Part shown: positions 51,079 to 59,495 of the stretch, piece by piece
How the letters are laid out: each line of letters starts with the position of its first letter
Position numbering within the stretch: the first letter of the stretch is position 1
Source: Alcaligenes faecalis
GTDB lineage: Bacteria > Pseudomonadota > Gammaproteobacteria > Burkholderiales > Burkholderiaceae_B
Assembly (NCBI RefSeq): GCF_002443155.1
Contig: NZ_CP023667.1
Span: forward strand, 2,046,001 to 2,110,000
Length of the DNA stretch: 64,000 bases
Reading direction: 5' to 3'
The notes under the pieces: model-generated
Databases searched by the model: none
The model's input: only the letters and a program-made list of their open reading frames with translations
Told to the model about the DNA's origin: nothing
Translations under genes and position numbers: made by a program

Positions 51079-51253
51079 GTTCAATTACCTGGTGATGCTG
51101 AGCAAGTTTCTTGACGGCTTTCTGCCAGGCATTGGGTTCATGATGGCCGTCACGCTTGCCTACTTGCTGGCGCTCTGGTTCTCACGAAAGTCTAAGTCCA
51201 AGCGCCGCAAGGTGCGTGTGAAGTTAATACGAAAGGAGGCTGCCCATGGATGA
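51053..51253 (+). CDS. small membrane protein
   Basis: 66 residues from a GTG start, with a hydrophobic region at about 13-44 and a very basic C terminus (SRKSKSKRRKVRVKLIRKEA). Overlaps the preceding gene by 26 bases and the next by 8. Function unknown. Confidence 0.55.
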   Translation: MTVSLFGIEFNYLVMLSKFLDGFLPGIGFMMAVTLAYLLALWFSRKSKSKRRKVRVKLIRKEAAHG

Positions 51254-51533
51254 CCTCACCCACCGCTTGCGCTGCAAGTACCCATTGGGGCCGATCCAGG
51301 CAAATGGAGAACCAGAGTTTGGATGGCGGGACTTTAGCGGGCCTGCTGTTGAAGGCATGGTACTGCCCACCGCAATCATGCTCGAAGCTGCGAACCGGAT
51401 CGACCAGCAACAAAGAACCCTGACCAACATCGAGACCTTTGTCGCCTGCGATGCGTCCGCTATCTCGTATCTGAGCCTGGGTGAGTACCGGACAGCCCTG
51501 CTCAAAATGCTACGTGAAGGAGCAAACCCATGA
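51246..51533 (+). CDS. small early protein, unknown
   Basis: 95 residues. DDLTHRLRCKYPLGPIQANG then a helical C-terminal half (EAANRIDQQQRTLTNIETFV). A GGAGG site precedes the ATG. Overlaps the ParB-like gene by 4 bases. Confidence 0.6.
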   Translation: MDDLTHRLRCKYPLGPIQANGEPEFGWRDFSGPAVEGMVLPTAIMLEAANRIDQQQRTLTNIETFVACDASAISYLSLGEYRTALLKMLREGANP

Positions 51534-52399
51534 CCACATTCAAACGCATGATCGGTGACAAGACGATCAAGCGGGCAGATGCAATGAAAATCCGCCTGGA
51601 AGATATTCACGAAGAGCCAGGCTTCAATCTGCGAGATGAAACAGCAGTCGATGCTGATGGAGTCTCGTTTGAGGAAAGTATCCGAGATCTGGCCGAATTT
51701 ATCGGGGCTGGCGGCACTTACCCAGCACTGGAAGTACGTCCGCGTGAAGAAGGTGGGGTGTGGGTAGTTGACGGATATCGGCGGCGACGCGCCCTGACCC
51801 TGCTCGATTCAGAAGGCAAGCTGCCCAGAACACCAGCGCGTGATGGTGGGCAGCCTGAAGCCTGGATCAGCATTGTGCCGTTTGAGGGAAGTGATGCTGA
51901 GCGCACCCTGCGTATCCTGACCAGCGTGGAAAACCGGCGCCTGGGAGCCCTGGAAGTAGCTCGGGGATACCGACGACTGGCGAACTTTGGCTGGACCACC
52001 ACCCAGATTGCCCAGGGCGTGCACAAGTCTCGCACCCATGTTGAGCAAATGCTGATGCTTGCAAACTCCAATTCAGACGTACAGCGGGCAATCAACTCGG
52101 GCCAAGTGTCAGCGTCAGCAGCGGTCAGCCTGGTGCGCCAGCACGGCGAGCAAGCGGGCCAGGTCATCGAACAGGCGGCTGAGCGGGCGCAGGATGAGGG
52201 CAAGACGAAGGTCACACCCCGCATGTTGTCCGACCGCCCCCGCTTAACCGTGAAAGCTATCGCGCCCCCACTGCAGAAGTTTCTGCGATCTGCTGTCGAA
52301 TACGAACGGACCGAACAAGGTGGCACAGATTACGTGCTTGTGCCGGCCCAGGCCTTACTCGACCTGCAGGCCATTATGAATACGGAGAAAGAAGAGTGA
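51530..52399 (+). CDS. ParB/Srx-fold protein with HTH
   Basis: 289 residues. The ParB/Srx nucleotide-binding fold (about 20-130) includes YPALEVRPREEGGVWVVDGY then RRRRAL (the G-x-R-R pattern of box II) and ILTSVENRRLGALEVARGYR, followed by a KorB-like helix-turn-helix (TTQIAQGVHKSRTHVEQML). No ParA is present, so it is more likely a regulator, recombination factor or CTP-dependent DNA clamp than a partition protein. Confidence 0.78.
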   Translation: MTTFKRMIGDKTIKRADAMKIRLEDIHEEPGFNLRDETAVDADGVSFEESIRDLAEFIGAGGTYPALEVRPREEGGVWVVDGYRRRRALTLLDSEGKLPRTPARDGGQPEAWISIVPFEGSDAERTLRILTSVENRRLGALEVARGYRRLANFGWTTTQIAQGVHKSRTHVEQMLMLANSNSDVQRAINSGQVSASAAVSLVRQHGEQAGQVIEQAAERAQDEGKTKVTPRMLSDRPRLTVKAIAPPLQKFLRSAVEYERTEQGGTDYVLVPAQALLDLQAIMNTEKEE

Positions 52400-52626
52400 A
52401 AGCTACTTGCGAAAAACACAGTGAAGCCCAGGTACACCGCAGTCGCACTGGGTGCGTAGCCTGCGAAATTGATGAGCTGCAGCGCCAAATCACCGGCGCT
52501 CAAATGCTCAGCACACGCATGTGGAACTGGATGAACAACCCTGAGAATACGAAGGTTCGCACCACGGACCTGGATACTGAGCAGTTCCGCCAGCGGTTCC
52601 TGCAGGAGTTCCGGCAGGCCCACTAA
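52396..52626 (+). CDS. small early protein, unknown
   Basis: 76 residues from a GTG that overlaps the ParB-like stop. A CEKHS...CVACE cysteine/histidine set near the N terminus (residues about 5-24) could bind zinc. The C-terminal half is helical. Last well-supported gene before the operon terminator. Confidence 0.58.
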   Translation: MKATCEKHSEAQVHRSRTGCVACEIDELQRQITGAQMLSTRMWNWMNNPENTKVRTTDLDTEQFRQRFLQEFRQAH

Positions 52627-52679
52627 TGCAAGATCGAATTATGGAAGTCCTGGCCAAAACGGCCAAAGATTGGAATCTA

Positions 52680-52703
52680 CCCGCCCCCCGTGGCGGGTTT
52701 TTT
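52680..52703 (+). terminator. terminator of the rightward early operon
   Basis: CCCGCC/GGCGGG stem, 6-nt loop, six T residues. It sits 11 bases before the excisionase start, so excisionase expression may depend on readthrough. Confidence 0.85.
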
Positions 52704-52714
52704 ATGGAAGAAAC

Positions 52715-52969
52715 ATGCAAACCAACAATCACACAACTGATCTGCGGGGTGCAGCCGACATTTTGAAGGTACACCCCAAGACCATGCTTGAGATCATCCA
52801 GTCTGGCGCCGTGCCAGCGGCGAAGGTCGGACGCGCCTACGTCATGCTGACACGCGACGTTCTCAATTACTTGGACCAACTCTTGATCAAGCAGACTGCT
52901 GACCGCATGCGTGGGATCACCAAAGTGAATCAGCCAGGTCGGACCCGCGCAGGTTCGCGTACCTCATGA
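52715..52969 (+). CDS. xis: excisionase-like HTH protein
   Basis: 84 residues from ATG 52715 with GGAAGAA upstream. DLRGAADILKVHPKTMLEII followed by GAVPAAKVGRAYVMLTRDVL is the winged-helix pattern of the HTH_17/excisionase family. It converges with the integrase, overlapping its 3' end by 53 bases, a common int/xis arrangement. Expected to direct the integrase to excision. Confidence 0.8.
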   Translation: MQTNNHTTDLRGAADILKVHPKTMLEIIQSGAVPAAKVGRAYVMLTRDVLNYLDQLLIKQTADRMRGITKVNQPGRTRAGSRTS

Positions 52970-54035
52970 GCATGCGCTGGCTCTTGTGGCCAGTGATCCG
53001 CATGATCGCCGTCTCGGACAGGCGGGTTCTCTCAAACAGGCGGCTGGTAGCTTCATGGCGAAAGTCGTGGAAGTTCAAGTCCTCGATATCAGCCGCCGCA
53101 AAGACTCTCTTGAAAAGCTTTGAGAGGAAGTCACTTATTTTTGAAAGACTCGCTGCATCATGCCGCCCACCCCACCAAGGGAATAACCGATCATGATCCC
53201 ATCCCTGCTCCGATCGGAACGCTAAATATCTCTCCAATGCTGACATAGCAACTGAGGACAAAGGCACCTGACGCTTATCGCCATTCTTTGTTTTCTCTAA
53301 AAACACCGTGCGCTGGCTCAGATCTACCTGCGCGAGCGTCAAGGTGTACATCTCCCTCAATCGCATCGCTGTCTCCACCGCCAGGATAAAAATGCACTCC
53401 AAAGCTGGCGCATATGGCAGATCAGTTCTTGCTCGCGGCAGTCGACCCGCTTGAATTACTGCCAGTATCTTTTCGTACTCGCCGCGCTCAAGCCGACGGT
53501 CCCGCTCGGTATCAACACGTCCACCACCAGACAGCGCAGCATCCATCTTCGTGTACTGTGCGTATCCATCCGGTAACGAGCGCAGTGGATGATCAGGGAA
53601 CTGGACGTAGCCCTTTCTCATTCCCCAATCGGTACAACGCGCCAACGCCCCCACACGGGCACGGATAGTGGCTGGCGCAAGCTGCTCCACCCTTTTCATT
53701 TCTGAAATCCAATTATCTACCCAGCCGGCAGTGATCCTGGCCAACGGCCAATCGCCATGCATGCGCACAATCACGCGCAGCGATGCGGCGTCCTTTGAGG
53801 ATGGGTGGGCTTCACGTTGGTACTCTCTGTCCAATGCATTGATCGTCAGGATGCGACCTTCTGGCTGGTGTTCGGAAGGAATAATCCCCCGATCCAGTAA
53901 CGCTTCGAGGCGTTGGGCATACTCATCGCCTTCTTGCTCAGAGGCGAATGTCATATAGATCGGTTTTTCCAGCAACCCGGCTTTTTTGAATACGTATTCC
54001 CAGGTGCCGTTTGTGCGAATCCGCTTACCAGCCAT
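52917..54035 (-). CDS. int: tyrosine recombinase (phage integrase)
   Basis: 372 residues from ATG 54035 (GGAG 8 bases upstream); a frame to 54056 lacks support. The N-terminal arm-binding and core-binding parts span about 1-170. The catalytic set is Arg in ETAMRLREM, Lys in KTKNGDKRQVPL, HxxR in FHDFRHEATS, His in TGHKS and Tyr in MRYANL. It is 119 bases from attR and acts on the tRNA-Val attachment site. Confidence 0.95.
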   Translation of the reverse strand: MAGKRIRTNGTWEYVFKKAGLLEKPIYMTFASEQEGDEYAQRLEALLDRGIIPSEHQPEGRILTINALDREYQREAHPSSKDAASLRVIVRMHGDWPLARITAGWVDNWISEMKRVEQLAPATIRARVGALARCTDWGMRKGYVQFPDHPLRSLPDGYAQYTKMDAALSGGGRVDTERDRRLERGEYEKILAVIQAGRLPRARTDLPYAPALECIFILAVETAMRLREMYTLTLAQVDLSQRTVFLEKTKNGDKRQVPLSSVAMSALERYLAFRSEQGWDHDRLFPWWGGRHDAASLSKISDFLSKLFKRVFAAADIEDLNFHDFRHEATSRLFERTRLSETAIMRITGHKSQRMLMRYANLRGSDLADSLW

Positions 54036-54153
54036 TACATTTCTCCAGCACGCCATTCAGGCATAAACAGGCTTCAATGTAGGGCGTAGTAGAGTTGGTA
54101 GCAAGCCAATCTTGGTTGGTTGAGGCTACCTTAGACTACCCAAAAAGTTGGTT

Positions 54154-54261
54154 AAACAGGCACAAAAAAAGCACTTAGTTTTACCTAAGTGCTTGATTCG
54201 ACTAGCAAAAGAAATGGTGGGTGCTGAGGGGTTCGAACCCCCGACCTACGCCTTGTAAGGG
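54154..54261. repeat. attR: 108-bp direct repeat
   Basis: Identical to 8105-8212. Here the repeat continues into the 5' half of tRNA-Val, so this end keeps the functional tRNA. The tRNA terminator (AAGCACTTAG/CTAAGTGCTT hairpin with a T7 tail on the minus strand) is at 54164-54194. Confidence 0.96.
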
Positions 54262-54290
54262 CGCCGCTCTACCAGCTGAGCTAAGCACCC
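54215..54290 (-). tRNA. tRNA-Val (anticodon UAC)
   Basis: 76 nt with encoded CCA. Acceptor GGGTGCT pairs with AGCACCC, the D-arm holds AGCTGGTAGAGC, the anticodon loop is CTTACAA (anticodon TAC), and the T-arm loop is TTCGAAC in a 5-bp stem. The phage used its 3' half as attachment site; the gene remains intact. Confidence 0.97.
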
Positions 54291-54326
54291 ATTTCAGTGA
54301 TGCCGTTCTTCTTGTGAAGAAAAAGA

Positions 54327-54355
54327 ATTATAGGACCAAAGAATTCTTTTTGCAA
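54327..54355 (-). promoter_or_regulatory. promoter of tRNA-Val
   Basis: -35 TTGCAA (54350-54355), 17-bp spacer, consensus -10 TATAAT (54327-54332), with the tRNA 5' end 36 bases downstream. Confidence 0.8.
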
Positions 54356-54381
54356 GTCTTTTGCGTAAATTAATTTAAAAA

Positions 54382-54654
54382 TTAATTCACAGCGTCTTTC
54401 AGAGCCTTACCGGGACGGAACTTGGGCACGTTTGCGCCTTCGATCTCGATGGTTTCACCGGTACGTGGGTTACGACCCGAACGGGCAGCGCGTTCCGACA
54501 CAGCGAAGGTGCCAAAACCAACCAGAGTAACCGTATCTTTTTCTTTCAGCGTGGTGGTCACGGCATCGATAAACGCATCCAGTGCACGACCAGCGTCAGC
54601 TTTGGACAGATCGGCTTTGGTGGAAATGAATTCGATAAGCTCGGTTTTATTCAT
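54382..54654 (-). CDS. hupB: HU-type DNA-binding protein
   Basis: 90 residues from ATG 54654. [40 protein letters not shown] and [13 protein letters not shown] (the DNA-binding arm) are classic HU. Dimers bend and compact DNA. Its place next to tRNA-Val is kept despite the prophage. A frame extending 42 codons upstream runs through the leader and is rejected. Confidence 0.95.
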   Translation of the reverse strand: MNKTELIEFISTKADLSKADAGRALDAFIDAVTTTLKEKDTVTLVGFGTFAVSERAARSGRNPRTGETIEIEGANVPKFRPGKALKDAVN

Positions 54655-54803
54655 TGAGAAAATACCCCTGAAAATTATTTTACGGGCCCCCAGCGGGAAC
54701 CAGTTTGTGGCGGTCAGACTTAATAGTGACAAACGACAGGGCTGATAAGCACTACCGCCTGCCATGGCTACCGGGCGCACAAGTGCCCCGGTTGGCTACC
54801 GCG

Positions 54804-54833
54804 TATTAAGCCTTCGTTTAATACCCGTGTCAA
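54804..54833 (-). promoter_or_regulatory. promoter of hupB
   Basis: -35 TTGACA (54828-54833), 18-bp spacer, -10 TTAATA (54804-54809) on the minus strand, giving a leader of about 140 nt. The rest of 54834-55226 holds no gene; it includes the nirE upstream region, where I found no clear TTGAT-N4-ATCAA Anr/Dnr box. Confidence 0.7.
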
Positions 54834-55226
54834 GCAAAAAAACCCCTGTAACCCGCATCATTGCTCACTGTTGATACAAGTTGCAGGACTTTCCCTATTT
54901 TGCATCGAGAAACTTAACAGGCCGTCGCAAATATGTTATTTGGGCTTTGGAAACCCAAAAATTAGCCGACTGATACTGCGTTTTTGAACATTTTTTCAAG
55001 CACTTCAGTACACCTACCGGCGGCCTGGCAAACTGTCGCCCGCATAAATTCCCTTATATGCCCCGTACTTAGCGGCTTCACCCTTCTTGCCAGAGAGCAA
55101 AAGGCCGCACTTCTGCACCCCTGCCTTGAACGCCAACCATGCCCATATCAAAGCGCTCTGCCCTCCTACAATTTTCTGCATTGTTTGACTGTATTTCGGT
55201 ACTTGCTACCGTCAAGGAGCGCAGCG

Positions 55227-56009
55227 ATGCACGGCAAGGTTTATTTGGTTGGAGCGGGACCTGGCGACCCTGAACTTCTCACACTACGCGCTTTATACCT
55301 GCTGCAACATGCAGATGCTGTGGTCTATGACCGCCTGGTCAGCCGCGCCATCATGAGCTGTATCAATCCTGAAGCTACCTTGCATGATGTCGGTAAGGTA
55401 GCTGCCTGCAAGCCCAGCATGCAGGACGACATCAACGACATCCTCTTGTCACTGAGCAGAACACACCAACACATTGTCCGCTTGAAGGGCGGCGATCCCT
55501 TTATTTTTGGACGGGGAGGCGAAGAGCAGCTGTATCTGCAGCAACACGGGGTCCAGGTTGAAGTCGTGCCTGGAATTACCGCGGCTACAGGCTGCGCAGC
55601 TTCTTTAGGCATACCCCTGACCCATCGCGGGCTGGCCAGTAGTGTGCGCTTTATCACTGGGCACCTGCGTGAGAACAAGGGGCTGGAACTGAACTGGGCC
55701 TCCTTGTCCGACCCCACCTGTACGCTGGTGTTCTACATGGCCATGGCCAACTGCAGCCATATTGCCCGGGCCTTGATTCAACATGGACGCAGCCCGCATA
55801 CGCCTATCGCCTTGGCACAAGATGCCACGCTGAAAAGCCAACGCTGGGGCTTGGGTACCTTGCAAACACTCCCTCAGCTTGCACAGACATTCAGCCCGCC
55901 AGCCTTGTTGATCATCGGACAAGTGGTGCAGTTGCACCCGGACTACCCACAGCCCATACCCAATACCCAAGATGCCCTCGCTCCCGAACCCTCCGGGGCC
56001 GCGATGTGA
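55227..56009 (+). CDS. nirE: NirE, uroporphyrinogen-III C-methyltransferase
   Basis: Methylates uroporphyrinogen III at C2 and C7 with SAM to give precorrin-2, the first committed step of heme d1 synthesis. 260 residues from ATG 55227 (AAGGAG upstream). Motifs: GAGPGDPELLTLRAL (N-terminal SAM loop), VVYDRLVSRAIM, LKGGDPFIFGRGGEE and GITAATGCAASLGIPLTHRG. The position at the head of the nir genes points to NirE rather than CobA. Overlaps nirC by 4 bases. Confidence 0.92.
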   Translation: MHGKVYLVGAGPGDPELLTLRALYLLQHADAVVYDRLVSRAIMSCINPEATLHDVGKVAACKPSMQDDINDILLSLSRTHQHIVRLKGGDPFIFGRGGEEQLYLQQHGVQVEVVPGITAATGCAASLGIPLTHRGLASSVRFITGHLRENKGLELNWASLSDPTCTLVFYMAMANCSHIARALIQHGRSPHTPIALAQDATLKSQRWGLGTLQTLPQLAQTFSPPALLIIGQVVQLHPDYPQPIPNTQDALAPEPSGAAM

Positions 56010-56383
56010 GAGGCCTGCATCTTCCTTCAAAACTCAGTGGCTGGCAGGCTCTGGTGAAGATATGGCCGGCCGTGCTGCTCTCCCTTCTTTGGCCACAACA
56101 AGCCACTGCCGATGAAGCCGTTGTGAGCTTGGAGCGGCAAGCCTCTCTACAAACACTGCTGCATCAAGAGTGTGGTTCGTGCCATGGCCTGCTGCTGAAA
56201 GGAGGTCTGGGCCCTGCCTTGACGGCTGATGCCTTGCGGGGTCAGAGCGCAGAGCAAATCGCCCTGACGATCATGCATGGGCGTCCCGGAACAGCCATGC
56301 CTGCCTGGAACCGCTTTTTGCAGCCGGCAGAAAGTCTCTGGCTGGCTGATTTTCTTCTCCATGAATCGGATGCAGCACCATGA
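56006..56383 (+). CDS. nirC: NirC-like monoheme cytochrome c
   Basis: 125 residues from a GTG that overlaps the nirE stop. Signal peptide (about 1-35, core AVLLSLLWPQQATA), one heme c site CGSCH (about 56-60) and a downstream Met ligand candidate (GTAMPAW). In Pseudomonas, NirC is a periplasmic electron carrier connected with NirF and heme d1 synthesis. Overlaps nirF by 4 bases. Confidence 0.83.
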   Translation: MRGLHLPSKLSGWQALVKIWPAVLLSLLWPQQATADEAVVSLERQASLQTLLHQECGSCHGLLLKGGLGPALTADALRGQSAEQIALTIMHGRPGTAMPAWNRFLQPAESLWLADFLLHESDAAP

Positions 56384-57540
56384 AAGCACTGATGAGTCTT
56401 GGCCTGCTTGTCGCTTTAAGCGGCTGTGCCAGCCCACTACGCGGCACCAATGACCTGGGGCTGGTTGTTGAACGTGCGACGGGCAGTGTGGCCGTTGTTG
56501 AAACCAGTCATCGCAGCCGCTTGGCGCGCATTGAAGGTTTGGGCGATCTGTCCCACGCTCATATCACCTACTCACGCGATGGGCGCTATGGCTATGTCTT
56601 TGGGCGCGATGGTGGACTGAGCAAAGTGGATCTGCTTGAACAGGTTCTAGTCCGTCGCATCATTCAGTCCGGCAATGCCATAGGTGGGGCAATCTCACAG
56701 GATGGCAAGCTGATCGTGGTGCAAAACTACGAACCGGGCGGCATCAAGGTTTTTGATGCCGACACCCTGGACTTGATCAGTGAGGTCCCGTCCTACTATG
56801 CCCCCAACAAGCGCGCCAAGGTGGTTGGCTTGGCGGATCTACCGAATCAGCAATTCGCCTACTCCTTGTTCGAGGCGGACGAAATCTGGCTGACCGATTT
56901 GTCCGACCCACTGCACCCCACGACACGACGTTTTGCAGCAGGCCGCCAGCCCTACGATGCCATGGTCACCCCGGATGGGCGCTACTACATTGCCGGCCTG
57001 TTTGGGGAGGACGCCTTGGCCATGCTGGATTTATGGAACCCGAAAAATGGAGTCCGGAAAATCCTGCAAGGCTATGGCCGGGGAGAGACCGCCCTGCCCG
57101 TCTACAAAATGCCGCATTTGCGCGGCTGGTCCTTGGCTGGTCAGGACCTGTTTTTACCGGCTATTGGACGCCATGAGGTGCTGGTTGCCAGCACCTTGGA
57201 CTGGCAAGAAAAAACTCGCATTCCCGTTCATGGCCAACCCGTTTTTGTGATGGCTCAGCCCGATGGCCGTCAGGTCTGGGTGAACTTCGCTTTTCCTGAC
57301 AACGACAAGGTACAGGTCATTGATGTCGCCACACTGAAAGTGGTTCAGACCCTGGACGCAGGCAAAGCCGTTCTCCACATGGAATTTACCCCTCGGGGCG
57401 AGGCCGTCTGGATTTCAGCGCGAGACGACAACAAGGTCAGTGTGTACGACACCCGCAGTTTCAAGCGTCTGGAAAGCCTGGATATTCAGCACCCCAGTGG
57501 AGTGTTTTTTACGCATCGGAGTGGTCGCATTGGTTTCTGA
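56380..57540 (+). CDS. nirF: NirF, heme d1 biosynthesis beta-propeller
   Basis: 386 residues. A lipoprotein signal (LVALSGC, Cys16) anchors it in the periplasm; the rest is a beta-propeller related to the d1 domain of cd1 nitrite reductase, with GDLSHAHITYSRDGRYGYVF and HPSGVFFTHRSGRIGF at the two ends. NirF acts in a late step of heme d1 formation, together with NirN. It overlaps the next gene by about 11 bases. Confidence 0.93.
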   Translation: MKALMSLGLLVALSGCASPLRGTNDLGLVVERATGSVAVVETSHRSRLARIEGLGDLSHAHITYSRDGRYGYVFGRDGGLSKVDLLEQVLVRRIIQSGNAIGGAISQDGKLIVVQNYEPGGIKVFDADTLDLISEVPSYYAPNKRAKVVGLADLPNQQFAYSLFEADEIWLTDLSDPLHPTTRRFAAGRQPYDAMVTPDGRYYIAGLFGEDALAMLDLWNPKNGVRKILQGYGRGETALPVYKMPHLRGWSLAGQDLFLPAIGRHEVLVASTLDWQEKTRIPVHGQPVFVMAQPDGRQVWVNFAFPDNDKVQVIDVATLKVVQTLDAGKAVLHMEFTPRGEAVWISARDDNKVSVYDTRSFKRLESLDIQHPSGVFFTHRSGRIGF

Positions 57541-58516
57541 TCTTTCCCCTTCTGCTTTTCAGCTATTGAATGCCTGGCAACATGGCTTTCCACTAGAATC
57601 CCGGCCGTTCCGCAAGCTGGGACTGCTATTGGGCCTTAGTGAACAAGCCGTGATGGACTACCTTCAACGCTGGCAGGCCCAAGGCATCATCAGTCGCATC
57701 GGGCCAGTGCTGAACCCAGCCTGCATGAGCAGCACCTTGGTGGGCATGCATGTTCCGCCCAAGGATCTGGACAAAGTTGCTGACTGGATCAGCGCCTTAC
57801 CGGCCGTGAATCATAATTACGAACGCGAACATGCGATCAATCTCTGGTTTGTGCTGACCTGTGCGAGTGAACAAGAACGGCAGGCGACTCTGGACCACAT
57901 CGCTGAACATATCGGCTTGTTGCCCATGTCCTTGCCCATGATCCGGGCTTATCACATTGATCTGGGATTTAGCCTGGCCGCACATCCCAAGATCACCAGC
58001 CCCTTGTCACCTGGCAACGGCCTGCCTGCATTGGGCTGTGCTGAACGCAAACTGCTGGAATGCTCTTTGCCGGGTTTGGCAATTCAAGCCGAGCCTTTCA
58101 AGCCCTGGGCAGAACATGCTCAGATGAGCGAAAAGCAAGTGCTGCAACACCTGCGCAGCTTTCTGGAGCAAGGTGTTTTCAGACGATTTGGCCTGGTTTT
58201 ACGTCATCGAAAACTGGGCTATAGCGCCAATGCCATGTGTGTCTGGACGGTAGACAAACACCATATCGATACCGTGGGTGAGGAACTGGCCAAGCAAGAC
58301 GGCATTACGCTGTGCTATCAACGGCAGCCCTACCCGCCGCATTGGAATCACAATCTGTTTTGCATGATTCACGGCAAAGATCGTCAGCACGTACTGGCCC
58401 ATCATGCAGAGCTAAATAGCCGTTTTGGCCTGAACCCGTTCCCCCAGGAAGTGCTGTTCTCCACTCGCTGCTTCAAGCAACGCGGCGCACTGCTTAGACC
58501 GGCTCATCATGACTGA
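57530..58516 (+). CDS. nirDL: NirDL, siroheme decarboxylase subunit fusion
   Basis: About 328 residues, made of two AsnC/Lrp-like halves (about 5-165 and 170-325), each with a winged helix (ESRPFRKLGLLLGLSEQAVM; EPFKPWAEHAQMSEKQVLQH) and an alpha/beta domain with the HNYERE and CYQRQ segments typical of this family. Converts siroheme to didecarboxysiroheme together with NirG and NirH. The TTG at 57530 has a GGAG upstream; GTG 57521 is an alternative. Fused nirD-nirL is known in several denitrifiers. Confidence 0.87.
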   Translation: MVSDLSPSAFQLLNAWQHGFPLESRPFRKLGLLLGLSEQAVMDYLQRWQAQGIISRIGPVLNPACMSSTLVGMHVPPKDLDKVADWISALPAVNHNYEREHAINLWFVLTCASEQERQATLDHIAEHIGLLPMSLPMIRAYHIDLGFSLAAHPKITSPLSPGNGLPALGCAERKLLECSLPGLAIQAEPFKPWAEHAQMSEKQVLQHLRSFLEQGVFRRFGLVLRHRKLGYSANAMCVWTVDKHHIDTVGEELAKQDGITLCYQRQPYPPHWNHNLFCMIHGKDRQHVLAHHAELNSRFGLNPFPQEVLFSTRCFKQRGALLRPAHHD

Positions 58517-58994
58517 TACTCACACCCCACCATTGCATGCGCCGGCTGAGCTGGATGACATCGACCGCCGCATTCTGAATCGTCTGCAAGATGGTTTCCC
58601 CATCTGCTCCCGGCCTTTTGCACAGCTGGCTCCTGATTTTGCCTTGAGCGAGTCCGACTTGATTGCGCGTGTCCAGCATCTGCGCCAATCCGGAATCTTG
58701 ACCCGCTTTGGCCCCCTCTTTCAGATCGAGGCACTAGGCGGTGCTTACTGTCTGGTCGCCATGGCCGTACCGGAAAAACGCTGGGACAGTACCGTCAAAG
58801 CCGTAAACCGCCATCCCGAGGTCGCTCACAACTACCGGCGCGCTCACGCCCTGAATATGTGGTTTGTGCTTGCCACGGCAACGCCACAAGACATCAAATC
58901 CTGCCTGGCTGCAATCGAAGCTGAAACCGGCTTGCCCGTCTTTGCTTTTCCCAAAGAACAGGAATACGCCCTTAGCCTGAAACTGGAGCTGTGA
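58509..58994 (+). CDS. nirG: NirG, siroheme decarboxylase subunit
   Basis: 161 residues, single AsnC/Lrp-like unit: DDIDRRILNRLQDGFPICSR at the N terminus and HPEVAHNYRRAHALNMWFVL containing the conserved HNYRR. Forms the decarboxylase with NirDL and NirH. Overlaps nirDL by 8 bases and ends 1 base before nirH. Confidence 0.9.
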   Translation: MTDTHTPPLHAPAELDDIDRRILNRLQDGFPICSRPFAQLAPDFALSESDLIARVQHLRQSGILTRFGPLFQIEALGGAYCLVAMAVPEKRWDSTVKAVNRHPEVAHNYRRAHALNMWFVLATATPQDIKSCLAAIEAETGLPVFAFPKEQEYALSLKLEL

Positions 58995-58995
58995 C

Positions 58996-59493
58996 ATGGT
59001 GCAGTTGAACCCTGCCTATACCGCCTTGATTCATGCATCGCAGCAGGGACTGGCGATAGAAGCACAGCCCTACCTGAAACTGGCGCAAGAATTGGGCGTG
59101 TCCGAAGCCTATGTCATGAAGCAGTTTCAAACCATGCTGGATCAAGGCTTGATACGGCGAATCGCGGCCATCCCCAATCACTATGCCCTGGGCTACGTAG
59201 CCAATGGCATGTGCGTCTGGAACATCACGGACGATAGCCTGGAGGCAGTCGGTACGTTGCTAGGCGCACAAGCCGGAGTCAGTCATTGCTATCGTCGCCC
59301 GCGTCGTTTACCCGAGTGGCCATACAACCTGTTTGCCATGCTGCATGGCAGGGACCATGACACGGTACGTGCCCAGGCACAGAACATCAGCCTGCAAATC
59401 TCGCAGCGCTTTCCTGGCGTCCTGCACGATCACGATATTTTGTTTTCCACGGCCATTCTCAAAAAGACCGGCCTGCGTCTGCGGAGGCCTTGA
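58996..59493 (+). CDS. nirH: NirH, siroheme decarboxylase subunit
   Basis: 165 residues, AsnC/Lrp-like, resembling the second half of NirDL: IEAQPYLKLAQELGVSEAYV, LGYVANGMCVWNI and HCYRRPRRLPEWPYNLFAML. Completes the NirD/L/G/H set. It is followed directly by nirJ. Confidence 0.9.
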   Translation: MVQLNPAYTALIHASQQGLAIEAQPYLKLAQELGVSEAYVMKQFQTMLDQGLIRRIAAIPNHYALGYVANGMCVWNITDDSLEAVGTLLGAQAGVSHCYRRPRRLPEWPYNLFAMLHGRDHDTVRAQAQNISLQISQRFPGVLHDHDILFSTAILKKTGLRLRRP

Positions 59494-59495
59494 GC

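Larger units (their letters stand above)
8105..54261. mobile_element. complete lambdoid siphophage prophage in tRNA-Val
   Basis: The unit length is 46,049 bp, measured between the two copies of a perfect 108-bp direct repeat. It carries all modules expected of a lambda-type temperate siphophage: integrase and excisionase, CI/Cro switch, O/P-like replication genes, Q-like antiterminator, lysis genes, cos-type terminase, head and tail genes. No structural gene appears broken, apart from a LamG remnant, so the prophage may be inducible. The gene order is a mirror image of lambda relative to the plus strand. Confidence 0.96.

Noticed and set aside
52626..52766. 46-codon frame after the last early gene, start overlapping its stop
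   Set aside because: It would have to be translated through the operon terminator hairpin and runs into the excisionase gene in another frame, so it is probably fortuitous.
54984..55226. N-terminal extension of NirE by 81 residues
   Set aside because: The extension lacks SUMT homology, while ATG 55227 has a good ribosome site and begins exactly at the conserved domain.
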